Notes under the pieces: model-generated
Database searches by the model: none
Seen by the model: only the letters and a program-made list of their open reading frames with translations
What the model was told of the DNA's origin: nothing
In this document: positions 1 through 7,942 of the stretch, piece after piece
Numbering within the stretch: position 1 is the first letter of the stretch
Layout: the number at the start of each line of letters is the position of its first letter
Position numbers and translations under genes: made by a program
NCBI RefSeq assembly: GCF_015209585.1
Contig: NZ_JADEYR010000003.1
Span: 1 to 64,000 of the forward strand
Source: Brachybacterium epidermidis
Lineage (GTDB): Bacteria > Actinomycetota > Actinomycetes > Actinomycetales > Dermabacteraceae
Direction of reading: 5' to 3'
Length of the DNA: 64,000 nt

Positions 1-1865
1 GCCCCGCACCCCTGGACCGGCAGCACCCCGCCGTCCTGATCCCCGGACTGAAGCGCCTGATCAAGGGATCCTGGGAGCAGAAGGGCTGGTTCACCCTCGC
101 CGTGGCCGGCGCGATCGGCTTCGCCCTGCTGCAGATCGCGACCTCCGCGATCATCGGCCGCGTCACGGAAAATGTGGTGGTGCCCTCCTTCGAGGCCGGT
201 CGAGCCAGCCCGGCCCTGCTGGCAGGCGGCGGCCTCGCGATCCTGGGCATCGGCGTTGCCCGTGCCGTCTCGGTGGTGGTGCGCCGCGTGTTCGCCGCCG
301 CCACCCAGTACGACCTGTACCGCCTGTACCGCGAGCGCATCGCCGCCGTGTACGCGAAGGTCCCGCTGCTGTGGCACCGCCGCCAGTCCACCGGCACCCT
401 GCTGAGCTCCGTGCACTCCGACGTGGAGGCCACCTTCTTCGCGATGGCCGCGTTCCCGTTCGCGCTGTCCACCGTGGTGATGCTGGTGTACGCGATCGCG
501 GTGGTGTGGCGCATCGACCCGGTGATCCTGCTGGTGATGCTGGCGCTGATCGTGGCGCTGATCATCCTCAACGTGCTGCTGCAGCGCTACGCCGCCCCCA
601 TCGCCGTGCAGTCCCAGCGGCTGCGCGCCGAGGTCGCCGAGATCGCCCACGAGTCCTTCGACGGCGCCAACGTGGTGAAGTCTCTGGGCCGTGAGGACAT
701 CGAGGAGCAGCGCTTCACCCGCGCCGCCGAGGAGCTGCGCCGCAACGGCATCCGCTTCGGCTACGTGCGCGGCTGGTTCGATCCGCTGATCGACGCCCTG
801 CCCAACCTGGGCATCCTCGCGGTCGCCGTGCTGGGCGCCTGGCGGATCGGTGAGGGCCACCTGAGCACCGGCCAACTGGTGGAGGTCGCCTACCTGTTCA
901 CCCTGATGTCCCTGCCGATCCGCTCCTTCGGCTGGGTGCTGGGGGACCTGTCCCGCACCGTCGTCGGCGGCGGGCGCGTCCAGCAGATCCTCGACGTCAC
1001 CCAGGAGCGCACCTACGGCCCCGACCAGCTGCCCGCCGGGCCCGGCCGCCTCAGCTTCGAGGACGTCTCCTTCACCTACCGCGACGATCCCGAGACCCTG
1101 ATCCTGGGCCGCACCGCCAGCGCCGCCGACCAGCACGTGCGCATCAGCGAGGCCGTCAGGGGCGTGTCCCTTACCGCCGATCCCGCCACCGGCACCCGGG
1201 TGCTCGCGGTGGTGGGCGCCACCGGCTCCGGCAAGTCCACCCTGGCGCTGCTCGCGGCCCGCCTGCTGGACCCCACGGCCGGACGCATCGCCCTGGACGG
1301 CGCCGACCTGCGCTCCCTCACCGCCGACGCCCTCACCAGCGACGTCGCCCTGGTGCTGCAGCAGGCCTTCGTGTTCGACGCGACCGTGCGCGAGAACATC
1401 ACCCTCGGTGAGGACATCGACGAGCAGACCATCCGCTGGGCACTGCGCGTGGCCCAGGCCGACGGCTTCGTCGACGCCCTGCCCGGCGGCCTGGACGCCG
1501 AGCTGGGGGAGCGCGGCGGCTCCCTCTCGGGCGGGCAGCGACAGCGGATCGCCCTGGCCAGGGCCCTGGCCCGCCGGCCGCGACTGCTGATCCTCGACGA
1601 CGCCACCAGCGCCTGCGACCCCAGCGTGGAGCTGGCCATCCTCGACGGGATCAGGCGCGAGATGACCTCCTCCACGCTGCTGCTGATCGCCTACCGCAAG
1701 TCCACCATCTCCCTGGCCGACCAGGTGGTGTTCTTGGACCACGGCGCAGTCGCCGCCCAGGGCACCCACGCCGAGCTTCGCGAGCACAGCGACGGGTACC
1801 GGGCCCTGGTGGACGCCTACGACGAGGCCGCCATCGCCCACGACCTGATGGAGGCCCCCGGATGA
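1..1865 (+). CDS. ABC exporter, half-transporter with degenerate ATPase site (5' partial)
   Basis: Fused membrane domain plus nucleotide-binding domain of a type IV (multidrug/lipid-type) ABC exporter. The frame stays open from base 3 through the GTG at 102, and residues before that GTG fit the lead-in to TM1, so the true start lies left of the window. About 620 residues are visible. The NBD shows Walker A GATGSGKST (near 1213) and a canonical LSGGQ signature, but Walker B reads ILDDATS (Asp where the catalytic Glu belongs) and the H-loop reads IAYR (Tyr for His). That pattern marks the non-hydrolysing half of a heterodimer. The stop overlaps the next gene's ATG (ATGA), and that gene supplies the complementary half. 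Substrate unknown. Confidence 0.9.
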   Translation, partial: PAPLDRQHPAVLIPGLKRLIKGSWEQKGWFTLAVAGAIGFALLQIATSAIIGRVTENVVVPSFEAGRASPALLAGGGLAILGIGVARAVSVVVRRVFAAATQYDLYRLYRERIAAVYAKVPLLWHRRQSTGTLLSSVHSDVEATFFAMAAFPFALSTVVMLVYAIAVVWRIDPVILLVMLALIVALIILNVLLQRYAAPIAVQSQRLRAEVAEIAHESFDGANVVKSLGREDIEEQRFTRAAEELRRNGIRFGYVRGWFDPLIDALPNLGILAVAVLGAWRIGEGHLSTGQLVEVAYLFTLMSLPIRSFGWVLGDLSRTVVGGGRVQQILDVTQERTYGPDQLPAGPGRLSFEDVSFTYRDDPETLILGRTASAADQHVRISEAVRGVSLTADPATGTRVLAVVGATGSGKSTLALLAARLLDPTAGRIALDGADLRSLTADALTSDVALVLQQAFVFDATVRENITLGEDIDEQTIRWALRVAQADGFVDALPGGLDAELGERGGSLSGGQRQRIALARALARRPRLLILDDATSACDPSVELAILDGIRREMTSSTLLLIAYRKSTISLADQVVFLDHGAVAAQGTHAELREHSDGYRALVDAYDEAAIAHDLMEAPG

Positions 1866-3733
1866 GCGCCCCCACCTCCTCCCGCCTGGGCAGCGAGGCC
1901 ACCAACGACGAATCGGCGCTGGCCACCATCCGCCGCGGCCTGGCCCTCACCCCCGAGGCGCTTGCCGGCGTGTGGATCACCCTGCTGCTGGCCGTGATCG
2001 CCACCGCCGGCAAAGTCGTCGTCCCCATCGCAGTGCAGAGCATCCTGGACCGCGGCATCATCGAGCCCGCCCAGCCCGACCTCGCCTTCGTGGCCACCGC
2101 CGCCGGGCTGGCTGCCTGCGTGCTGCTGGTGACCGCCAGCTGCAACATCCTGATGAACCGTCGGCTGTTCCGGATGGCCGAGACGGCCCTGGCCACCCTG
2201 CGCACCCGCGCCTTCCGCCACATCCACGACCTGTCCCTGCTCACCCAGGGCACCGAGCAGCGCGGCGCCCTGGTCTCCCGCGTCACCAGCGACGTCGACA
2301 CCGTCAGCCAGTTCATGAGCTTCGGCGGGATCATGCTGGTGGTGATGAGCATGCAGCTGGTGCTGGCCACCGGCGTGATGCTGCTGTACTCCTGGCCTCT
2401 CGCGCTGGTGGTGTGGCTGTGCTACCTGCCGGTGTTCTTCCTGCTGGGCGCACTGCAGAAGCGCATCCGGGCCCGCTACCAGCAGGTGCGGGCCGCCGTC
2501 GGCCGCATGCTGGGCTCCGTCTCGGAGTCCCTGGTGGGCTCGGCCACCGTGCGCGCCTACGGGATCGAGGAGCGCACCCGCGCCGGTCAGGTGGACCGGG
2601 TGCGGGACGTGCGCGACGCCCAGTTCGCCGTGCTGCGCCCGCAGTCGGCCAGCTTCTTCCTGTCCGAGACCGGGGACGGCCTGGCCACCGCCGTGGTGGT
2701 GGTGATGGGTGTGCTGATCGGCACCGGCTCCCTGGGCATCGACCTGCCCGGCGCGGATCTCACCGCCGGCAGCGTGGTCGCCTTCGTGTTCCTGGTGTCC
2801 CTGTTCAGCATGCCCGTGCGGATGGGCATCGAGATGCTCTCGGAGGCCCAGAACGCCGTGGCCGGTTGGAGGCGCGTGCTGGGTGTGCTGGACACCCCGG
2901 CCGACGTGGCCGACCCGGCCGGCGCCATGGACCCCCACACCGGCCGCCGCACCGACCCCGTGCCTGGTGTGCGCGCCCTGCCCCAGGGCGGCCTGGACAT
3001 CGAGGTGGACCAGGTGCGCTACGCCTACCCCGACGGGCCCGAGGTGCTGCACGGCATCGACGTGGACGTCCCCGCCGGCAGCCACATCGCCATCGTCGGC
3101 GAGACCGGCAGCGGCAAGACGACCCTGGCCAAGCTGCTCACCCGCATGATGGACCCGGTGGGCGGCGAGATCCGCATCGGCGGGGTGCGGCTGGACCTGA
3201 TCCCCTACGCGTCCCTGCGGGACCGCGTGGTGATGGTCCCGCAGGAAGGCTTCCTGTTCGACACCACCGTGGCCGGCAACCTCGCCTACGGCAGGCCCGA
3301 CGCCACCCGGGCGGACATGCTGCGGGCCCTGGACGAGCTGGGGCTGAGCGCGTGGTGCGAGGACCTCCCCGAGGGCCTGGACACCCCCGTCGGCCAGCGC
3401 GGCGAGTCCCTCAGCGCGGGGGAGCGGCAGCTGGTGGCGCTGGCCCGCGCCTACCTTGCCGATCCCGATGTGATCGTGCTGGACGAGGCCACCAGTGCTG
3501 TGGACCCCGCGGCCGACGTGCGCCTGCAGCAGGCCATCGACGGCCTGGCCCGCGGCCGCACCACCCTCACCATCGCCCACCGTCTCTCCACCGCCGAGCG
3601 GGCCGATCAGATCCTGGTGCTGGACCACGGCGACCTGGTCGAGTGCGGCACCCACGCCGAGCTGGTGGACATCGAGGGAGGCATCTACGCGGGCCTGCAC
3701 CATTCCTGGGTGGCGCACAGGGAGGCGCGGTGA
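1862..3733 (+). CDS. ABC exporter, half-transporter with canonical Walker B/H-loop
   Basis: Second half of the heterodimeric exporter: 623 residues, six predicted membrane helices in roughly the first 330 residues, then an NBD. Walker A is GETGSGKTT (near 3097), Walker B LDEATSAVDP keeps the catalytic Glu, and the H-loop IAHR keeps His. The signature is LSAGE instead of LSGGQ. Combined with the partner upstream (good signature, poor Walker B), this gives one working and one degenerate ATP site, as known for TM287/288- and BmrCD-type exporters. It starts inside the upstream stop codon, so the two are translationally coupled. A methyltransferase gene overlaps its stop by four bases. Confidence 0.92.
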   Translation: MSAPTSSRLGSEATNDESALATIRRGLALTPEALAGVWITLLLAVIATAGKVVVPIAVQSILDRGIIEPAQPDLAFVATAAGLAACVLLVTASCNILMNRRLFRMAETALATLRTRAFRHIHDLSLLTQGTEQRGALVSRVTSDVDTVSQFMSFGGIMLVVMSMQLVLATGVMLLYSWPLALVVWLCYLPVFFLLGALQKRIRARYQQVRAAVGRMLGSVSESLVGSATVRAYGIEERTRAGQVDRVRDVRDAQFAVLRPQSASFFLSETGDGLATAVVVVMGVLIGTGSLGIDLPGADLTAGSVVAFVFLVSLFSMPVRMGIEMLSEAQNAVAGWRRVLGVLDTPADVADPAGAMDPHTGRRTDPVPGVRALPQGGLDIEVDQVRYAYPDGPEVLHGIDVDVPAGSHIAIVGETGSGKTTLAKLLTRMMDPVGGEIRIGGVRLDLIPYASLRDRVVMVPQEGFLFDTTVAGNLAYGRPDATRADMLRALDELGLSAWCEDLPEGLDTPVGQRGESLSAGERQLVALARAYLADPDVIVLDEATSAVDPAADVRLQQAIDGLARGRTTLTIAHRLSTAERADQILVLDHGDLVECGTHAELVDIEGGIYAGLHHSWVAHREAR

Positions 3734-4635
3734 GCTCCCCGGGATCGCCCCAGGCCGGGTCCGGGTGGGGCGCGCCGCGTGTGCCGGCCGGACCTGCCCC
3801 GACCGTCCCGCCCGTCTCCTCTCGTCATCAGCCGCGATTTCGCAGCGCCGAGCGGAAGGAGGCCCTCGCCGCCGCGTTCCAGGACCAGGGCGAGGACTAC
3901 GACCGCCTGCGGCCCGGCTATCCCGGCGCCGTCGTCGAGGCGATCCTCACCCACCTGCCCGATACCGACGACGACGGTTCCGCTGCCGGCGCTGACGGCG
4001 GCGCCCGTGCCGTCGACCTCGGTGCTGGCACCGGGAAGCTCGCATGGGCCCTGGCCGAGCGGGGGCTTGACGTCACCGCCGTGGACACCAGCGCCGCCAT
4101 GCTCGAGACCGCGCGCAGGCGAGGACCGTCGGCCCCCTCGCTCACCACCCACCTCGCACCTGCCGAGTCCACGGGCCTGCCTGAGGGGATGGCCCACCTC
4201 GTCACCGCCGCGCAGGCCTGGCACTGGTTCGACGCCCCGGCCGCCACCATCGAGGTGACGCGACTGCTCGCCCCCGGCGGGGTGCTCGCGCTGGTGTGGA
4301 ACACGCTGGACGTCGCGATCCCCTGGGTGCACCGGCTGTCCCGGATCATGCACGCCGGTGACGTGCAGCGGGAGGACTTTGAGCCCGCTGTCGGTCCTGA
4401 GCTGGCGCTCATCGAGCGCCGGGTGCACCGCTGGGAGGACCCCATGCCCAGCCATGACGTGATCGACCTGGCCCGCACCCGCAGCTATGTCATCACCGCC
4501 GCCGCGGAGCGCCGCAACCGGGTGCTCGCGAACCTGGACTGGTACCTGCACGAGCACCTCGGTCACGCACGCGGAAGCATCATCGGCGTCCCGTACCGGA
4601 CCGACCTGTTCCTGTACCGCGCGGCCGTGCCCTGA
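3730..4635 (+). CDS. class I SAM-dependent methyltransferase
   Basis: 301 residues if translated from the GTG at 3730, which overlaps the exporter stop (GTGA). This choice rests on coupling; a later start just before RFRSAERKEAL (about residue 37) cannot be excluded because the first 35 residues are Pro/Ser/Gly-rich and look unstructured. Motif I of the Rossmann-like methyltransferase fold is VDLGAGTGKLA (about residues 94-104), followed by the acidic VDTSAAML and the segment AQAWHWFD typical of methyltransferase_11 proteins of the Crg1/Tmt1 kind. Substrate cannot be read from the sequence. Its place as third gene of the exporter operon suggests it modifies or detoxifies a small molecule that the exporter handles; that is inference. 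Confidence 0.85.
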   Translation: MSSPGSPQAGSGWGAPRVPAGPAPTVPPVSSRHQPRFRSAERKEALAAAFQDQGEDYDRLRPGYPGAVVEAILTHLPDTDDDGSAAGADGGARAVDLGAGTGKLAWALAERGLDVTAVDTSAAMLETARRRGPSAPSLTTHLAPAESTGLPEGMAHLVTAAQAWHWFDAPAATIEVTRLLAPGGVLALVWNTLDVAIPWVHRLSRIMHAGDVQREDFEPAVGPELALIERRVHRWEDPMPSHDVIDLARTRSYVITAAAERRNRVLANLDWYLHEHLGHARGSIIGVPYRTDLFLYRAAVP

Positions 4636-4701
4636 ACCAGTCCCGCTACTCTGGCGATCGAACAGCTGACCACGTGCGTCCATGCCAGGGAGATGATGCG
4701 G

Positions 4702-4831
4702 ATGAGCGCGAGATCCGGGGCTGGCCGTTGAGCGCGCGATCCGGGGCTGGCCGTTGAGCGCGAGATCCGAGGCCCGTCGTTGAGCGCGAGATCCGGGGCT
4801 GGCCGTTGAGCGCGAGATCCAAGGCCCACCG
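4702..4831 (+). repeat. five tandem 26-bp copies forming a chain of TTGA-coupled mini-ORFs
   Basis: Copies start at 4702, 4728, 4754, 4780 and 4806. Copy 1 begins with ATG behind an AGGGAG motif; copies 2-5 begin with TTG. Each of copies 1-4 encodes nine codons (MSARSGAGR in copies 1, 2 and 4; MSARSEARR in copy 3) and then TGA, and each TGA overlaps the TTG of the next copy (TTGA). Copy 5 is the start of the long ORF that follows. The unit looks like a tandemly duplicated gene start. Most copies carry GGGG about seven bases before the next TTG. Confidence 0.9.
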
Positions 4832-5810
4832 TCACCGGGACGAGGTGGGTGAGGTCCTCGCCGTCCACTCCGACCGGCCCGGTCCGCTGGTGGCCGGGAT
4901 ATTCGTGCTGGTGTGGGCGGTGTTCGCCGGTCTCACCCTGATCAACCCCGGTGAGAACGCGCTGTTCATCATCGGGCCCATCGCCACCTTCGCGCTCATC
5001 TTCGGCCTGATCCTGCTGTACATCAGTGGTGAACGGCTGGTGGTGTGCGAGCGCGGCCTGGTGATCGGCTCCGTCGCCCCAGGGCTGCGCCCGTACGTGG
5101 TCCGCTACGAGCAGATCGTGCCCGGCAGCGTGGTGCCCGTGACCGGCGCTCGGAAGTACGGGCGCGAGACCGGCCACTCCGGCTTCCCGCAGTCCACGGT
5201 GCGCCGCAGTGCCTGGACCGGCAGGGGCGTGCACTTCGTCGGCCCCTCGCCGAAGGAGGCGCGGCGCCACAACGCGCTGCTCGCCCCGCTGCAGGATCCC
5301 CCACCCCTGTCCATCGACGGGCGCTGGGTATGGTTCGCCGGCACCAGTTCCACCCCGCATCGCGGCCGGTTCGGTAGGACCTGCCCCGCGCTGCGGCCGG
5401 TTTGGCCCCCCGGTGAGGCTCGAGGGGCGTGTAGTTGGCGCTATCCAGGGCCGATTCCGCCAACTGCCTCGACGTCGCGGCGTCGGCCCGCGTGGCAGCC
5501 GCGGCCCGCGCGTCGGCGTACGCTGCCCGGTCGCCTTCAGGCTCGGCTCAGGGCTTCCACCCGTGCGCCAGGAGCTCGGACCGTACGATCTGGACGGCGT
5601 TCGCGCCGGAGGTCTGGACGTCATCGTTGGACAGACGGATCTCGTGGAACCCCGCAGATCTGGCTCGTCGGGCCCGCCGGATGTCGCGTCGGACCTGCTC
5701 ACCATCGTTGTGGCCCTTGCCCTCGTACTCAGCGCACAGCCGATAGTCCGGCCACTGGAAGTCGGGGCGGTGCAGTTCCTCGCCGCGCGGTCCGTACAGC
5801 GGCTCATTGA
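4806..5810 (+). CDS. two-helix membrane protein, 3' end probably lost
   Basis: The reading frame opens at a TTG in the last copy of the 26-bp repeat. Residues 1 to about 180 look like a real protein: a short charged head, two membrane helices (about residues 25-47 and 53-75), then a soluble PH-like/DUF-type stretch ending near DGRWVWFAGT (about 5340). From there to 5810 the frame has Arg/Pro-rich shadow composition and lies antisense to the next gene over 263 bases, so the natural C-terminus is probably missing or frameshifted. I do not recognise a named family. The ATG that should have served as start is now 104 bases upstream and out of frame. Confidence 0.5.
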   Translation: MSARSKAHRHRDEVGEVLAVHSDRPGPLVAGIFVLVWAVFAGLTLINPGENALFIIGPIATFALIFGLILLYISGERLVVCERGLVIGSVAPGLRPYVVRYEQIVPGSVVPVTGARKYGRETGHSGFPQSTVRRSAWTGRGVHFVGPSPKEARRHNALLAPLQDPPPLSIDGRWVWFAGTSSTPHRGRFGRTCPALRPVWPPGEARGACSWRYPGPIPPTASTSRRRPAWQPRPARRRTLPGRLQARLRASTRAPGARTVRSGRRSRRRSGRHRWTDGSRGTPQIWLVGPAGCRVGPAHHRCGPCPRTQRTADSPATGSRGGAVPRRAVRTAAH

Positions 5811-6681
5811 TGAGCGGCTCCGGCAGGCCGGCGTCACGGAACGCCAGTCGCAGCATCGTCTCCCGCGGGGAGTCCGAGCCCACGCGCACGTCGGCCAGCG
5901 CAGTGCGCAGCTTGGTGGCGTAGCGCCCCGTGCACACGGAACCCAGTTCGTCGAGGGTGCACCACGGGTTCTGACGCCCCTGTTCAATGGTGGGTCGAGG
6001 GCACCGCACCAGGTGATCCCCGATCGAGACCAGTTGCAGGTGTGTGAGGTGGGGAGCGAGGTCGCGCCAGGTGCGAGCCCGGGTCGACATGCGGAAGGCC
6101 GAGTCGGGGATGGCAGGCTCACCGGACGAGGCGCGGTGCTTGCCGATGACCCGCCCCACCTCTTCCGGCCGGAAAGTGAACATGTGCCAGCGGACTACGC
6201 GATCCGAGCTCCGATTCACACCCGGGATCGCGAGATGGGTCTGGCGGCCGGAATGCCAGGTCGCATCCTGCAGCGGGAGCGGCATCCCCAGCAGCCTCGC
6301 GGCCGAGAGTCCGACGACCACAGCTTCGGGAGTGTTCCGACACACTGCGGTGACGACGTCGAGCTCGGTGACGGCGCGGCCCCGGTGGGCGTAGAGGCCC
6401 CGGCGCATCTGGTAGAGATCGGCCCGCCGCAGTCGATCTTGTGACACCCCGTTCGCGAGAGCCTCCGACCGCGAGAAGACCCGCCAGGGGAGGGCATCGG
6501 GCAGTGGTCTCGGTGAACGGGGCACGTACCCAGGATGGAGCGGGGACGACGACGCGTCGGCAGGGTGTGGACCGAGGGCATGTAAGGAGGAACCTCGGGG
6601 CGCCCGGCCGGCGCGTGGGGACTGGGCTGGGGCGTCTGGCCGGTGCGGTGGGAGAGGGTTTGATGCGTCCGGCCGGCGCAC
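5548..6681 (-). CDS. AbiEi-like N-terminus with DUF559/Vsr-fold C-terminus
   Basis: Up to 377 residues; the first about 52 residues are low-complexity, so the GTG at 6525 (325 residues) is a likely start. The N-terminal half has the winged-helix pattern seen in AbiEi-type proteins (VFSRSEALANGVSQDRLRR, then YQMRRGLYAHRG). The C-terminal part has the DUF559 PD-(D/E)XK-like layout: SPRETMLRLAFRDAGLPEP, RPDFQWPDYRLCAEYEGKGH with the acidic residues, then RRDIRRARRARSAGF. Such proteins are common in actinobacteria as solitary genes; antitoxin or nuclease roles are proposed from fold only. A diverged relative lies at 15117-16073. Confidence 0.75.
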   Translation of the reverse strand: MRRPDASNPLPPHRPDAPAQSPRAGRAPRGSSLHALGPHPADASSSPLHPGYVPRSPRPLPDALPWRVFSRSEALANGVSQDRLRRADLYQMRRGLYAHRGRAVTELDVVTAVCRNTPEAVVVGLSAARLLGMPLPLQDATWHSGRQTHLAIPGVNRSSDRVVRWHMFTFRPEEVGRVIGKHRASSGEPAIPDSAFRMSTRARTWRDLAPHLTHLQLVSIGDHLVRCPRPTIEQGRQNPWCTLDELGSVCTGRYATKLRTALADVRVGSDSPRETMLRLAFRDAGLPEPLINEPLYGPRGEELHRPDFQWPDYRLCAEYEGKGHNDGEQVRRDIRRARRARSAGFHEIRLSNDDVQTSGANAVQIVRSELLAHGWKP

Positions 6682-6827
6682 GGGGGGAAGTGGACTCGGT
6701 ACGTCTCCCGATCAGTACTCATCGGTACGTACGGACAGTTGGCGTTCGGGCCTAGCCATTCCGCCAACTGGACGTAGGTCGACGTACGTGTACACCGTCG
6801 GCGACGTGAAGAGACGAGCCTTGCCGC

Positions 6828-7643
6828 TCAGCCTCCGGTGCCTCCGTCAGCGGGTTCGGTGCCGCCGCCGTCCTGGGTGCCCGCGCCGGTGCCGCCGCCG
6901 TCCGATGCGCCGGTGCCCGCGCCGGTCGGCAGATAGCTCATGTCGCCCACCAGCCAGCGCTCGCCGTTCCACACCATCTGGGCCTGGATCTGGCCGGTCA
7001 CGGCCTCCAGGGGAATCGACTCCTTGGTGGGGTCGTCCACCAGGATGCTCTCGGCCTGTGTGAAGGTCACCGTGGCCAGTCCGCTCGCGGGAGCATCCCC
7101 GGGGGCGGCGGAGCCACCATCCCCGGGGGCGGCGGAGCCACCGTCTGCGGGTGCGTCGCTGTCCGCGGCTGCGTCGCCATCGGCCGGAGCGTCCCCGCCC
7201 GCTGCCTGGAAGCTCGTGGACTCCACCGTGAACTCGCCGTCCACCAGGTAGCCGCCCTGCTCGTTCAGCACCCGTGCGTTGGCGAGGAAGGTCATGCACA
7301 CCGAGCAGTTCGGATCCGTCGACTGCTCCCATACGGAGGTGTCGCCCGTGGTCATCATGTACGTGTAGGAGTCCAGCAGGTAGGTCAGGGTGGCCTCGGC
7401 GCCGGCCGTGGTCTGCTCGGTCATCGCAGCGGGGGGCTCGGGCTTGGCTATCTCGGGGCGCGGCGGCTGATCGGCCGGGTCCACGTCCGGCCGATCGTCG
7501 GCAGGATCCTGCTGCCCCTGCGATGACGAGGAGTCCTGGCCATCGGGCCCGCCCATCAGCCCAGTGATCCCCATGTAGCCGAGGGGGAGCACCAGCAGCA
7601 GGGCGAGCACGATGATGACGAGGCGCTGGACAGGTCTATCCAC
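6828..7643 (-). CDS. DUF6318-family membrane-anchored protein
   Basis: 271 residues from the GTG at 7643. The frame is open another 71 codons upstream, but that part is only the translation of the 45-bp repeats beyond the gene and is rejected. The N-terminus is a single membrane anchor (RLVIIVLALLLVLPLGYMG), followed by an acidic Ser/Asp/Pro linker and a domain with TLTYLLDSYTYMMTTGD and a CSVC pair, as in DUF6318 proteins of Micrococcales. A repeat of Gly/Ala/Asp/Ser (about residues 155-185) interrupts the domain, and the C-terminus is a Gly-rich tail. Function unknown; predicted to face outside the cell. It diverges from the exporter genes that start at 7943. Confidence 0.75.
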   Translation of the reverse strand: MDRPVQRLVIIVLALLLVLPLGYMGITGLMGGPDGQDSSSSQGQQDPADDRPDVDPADQPPRPEIAKPEPPAAMTEQTTAGAEATLTYLLDSYTYMMTTGDTSVWEQSTDPNCSVCMTFLANARVLNEQGGYLVDGEFTVESTSFQAAGGDAPADGDAAADSDAPADGGSAAPGDGGSAAPGDAPASGLATVTFTQAESILVDDPTKESIPLEAVTGQIQAQMVWNGERWLVGDMSYLPTGAGTGASDGGGTGAGTQDGGGTEPADGGTGG

Positions 7644-7675
7644 CCGGCCACGGTAGCGGACACCTGCTGGGTGCC

Positions 7676-7785
7676 CAGAAGGGCGGTGGCTGGCAGTGCG
7701 GTGACCGGAGGGGCGGTGTGCAGAAGGGCGGTGGCTGGCAGTGCGGTGACTGCAGGGGCGGTGTGCAGAAGGGCGGGGGTGGAGA
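7676..7785. repeat. 45-bp tandem repeat, two full and one partial copy
   Basis: Copies begin at 7676, 7721 and 7766 with the shared start CAGAAGGGCGG; the third breaks down after about 15 bases. They sit in the spacer between the divergent DUF6318 and exporter genes. No protein is supported here, although several frames stay open because of the repeat. Confidence 0.85.
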
Positions 7786-7942
7786 GGGCGGGGGAGCCTC
7801 CACGCCGGTGCGCACGCGACCTGCTGGGGTGGGGAAGCCACTGCCCGGATGTCCACGGGTGGTCTGTCGGCCGTCTCGACTATGCTTCACGCTGCGCACG
7901 AACACGCCCCGTCCGCGCCCGTGCGCCCCTGGAAGGAGCCCC

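Noticed and set aside
4563-6122. 519-codon minus-strand open frame
   Set aside because: It reads across the 26-bp repeats and antisense to the membrane protein, with Arg/Pro/Ser-rich shadow composition; the true minus-strand gene uses another frame.
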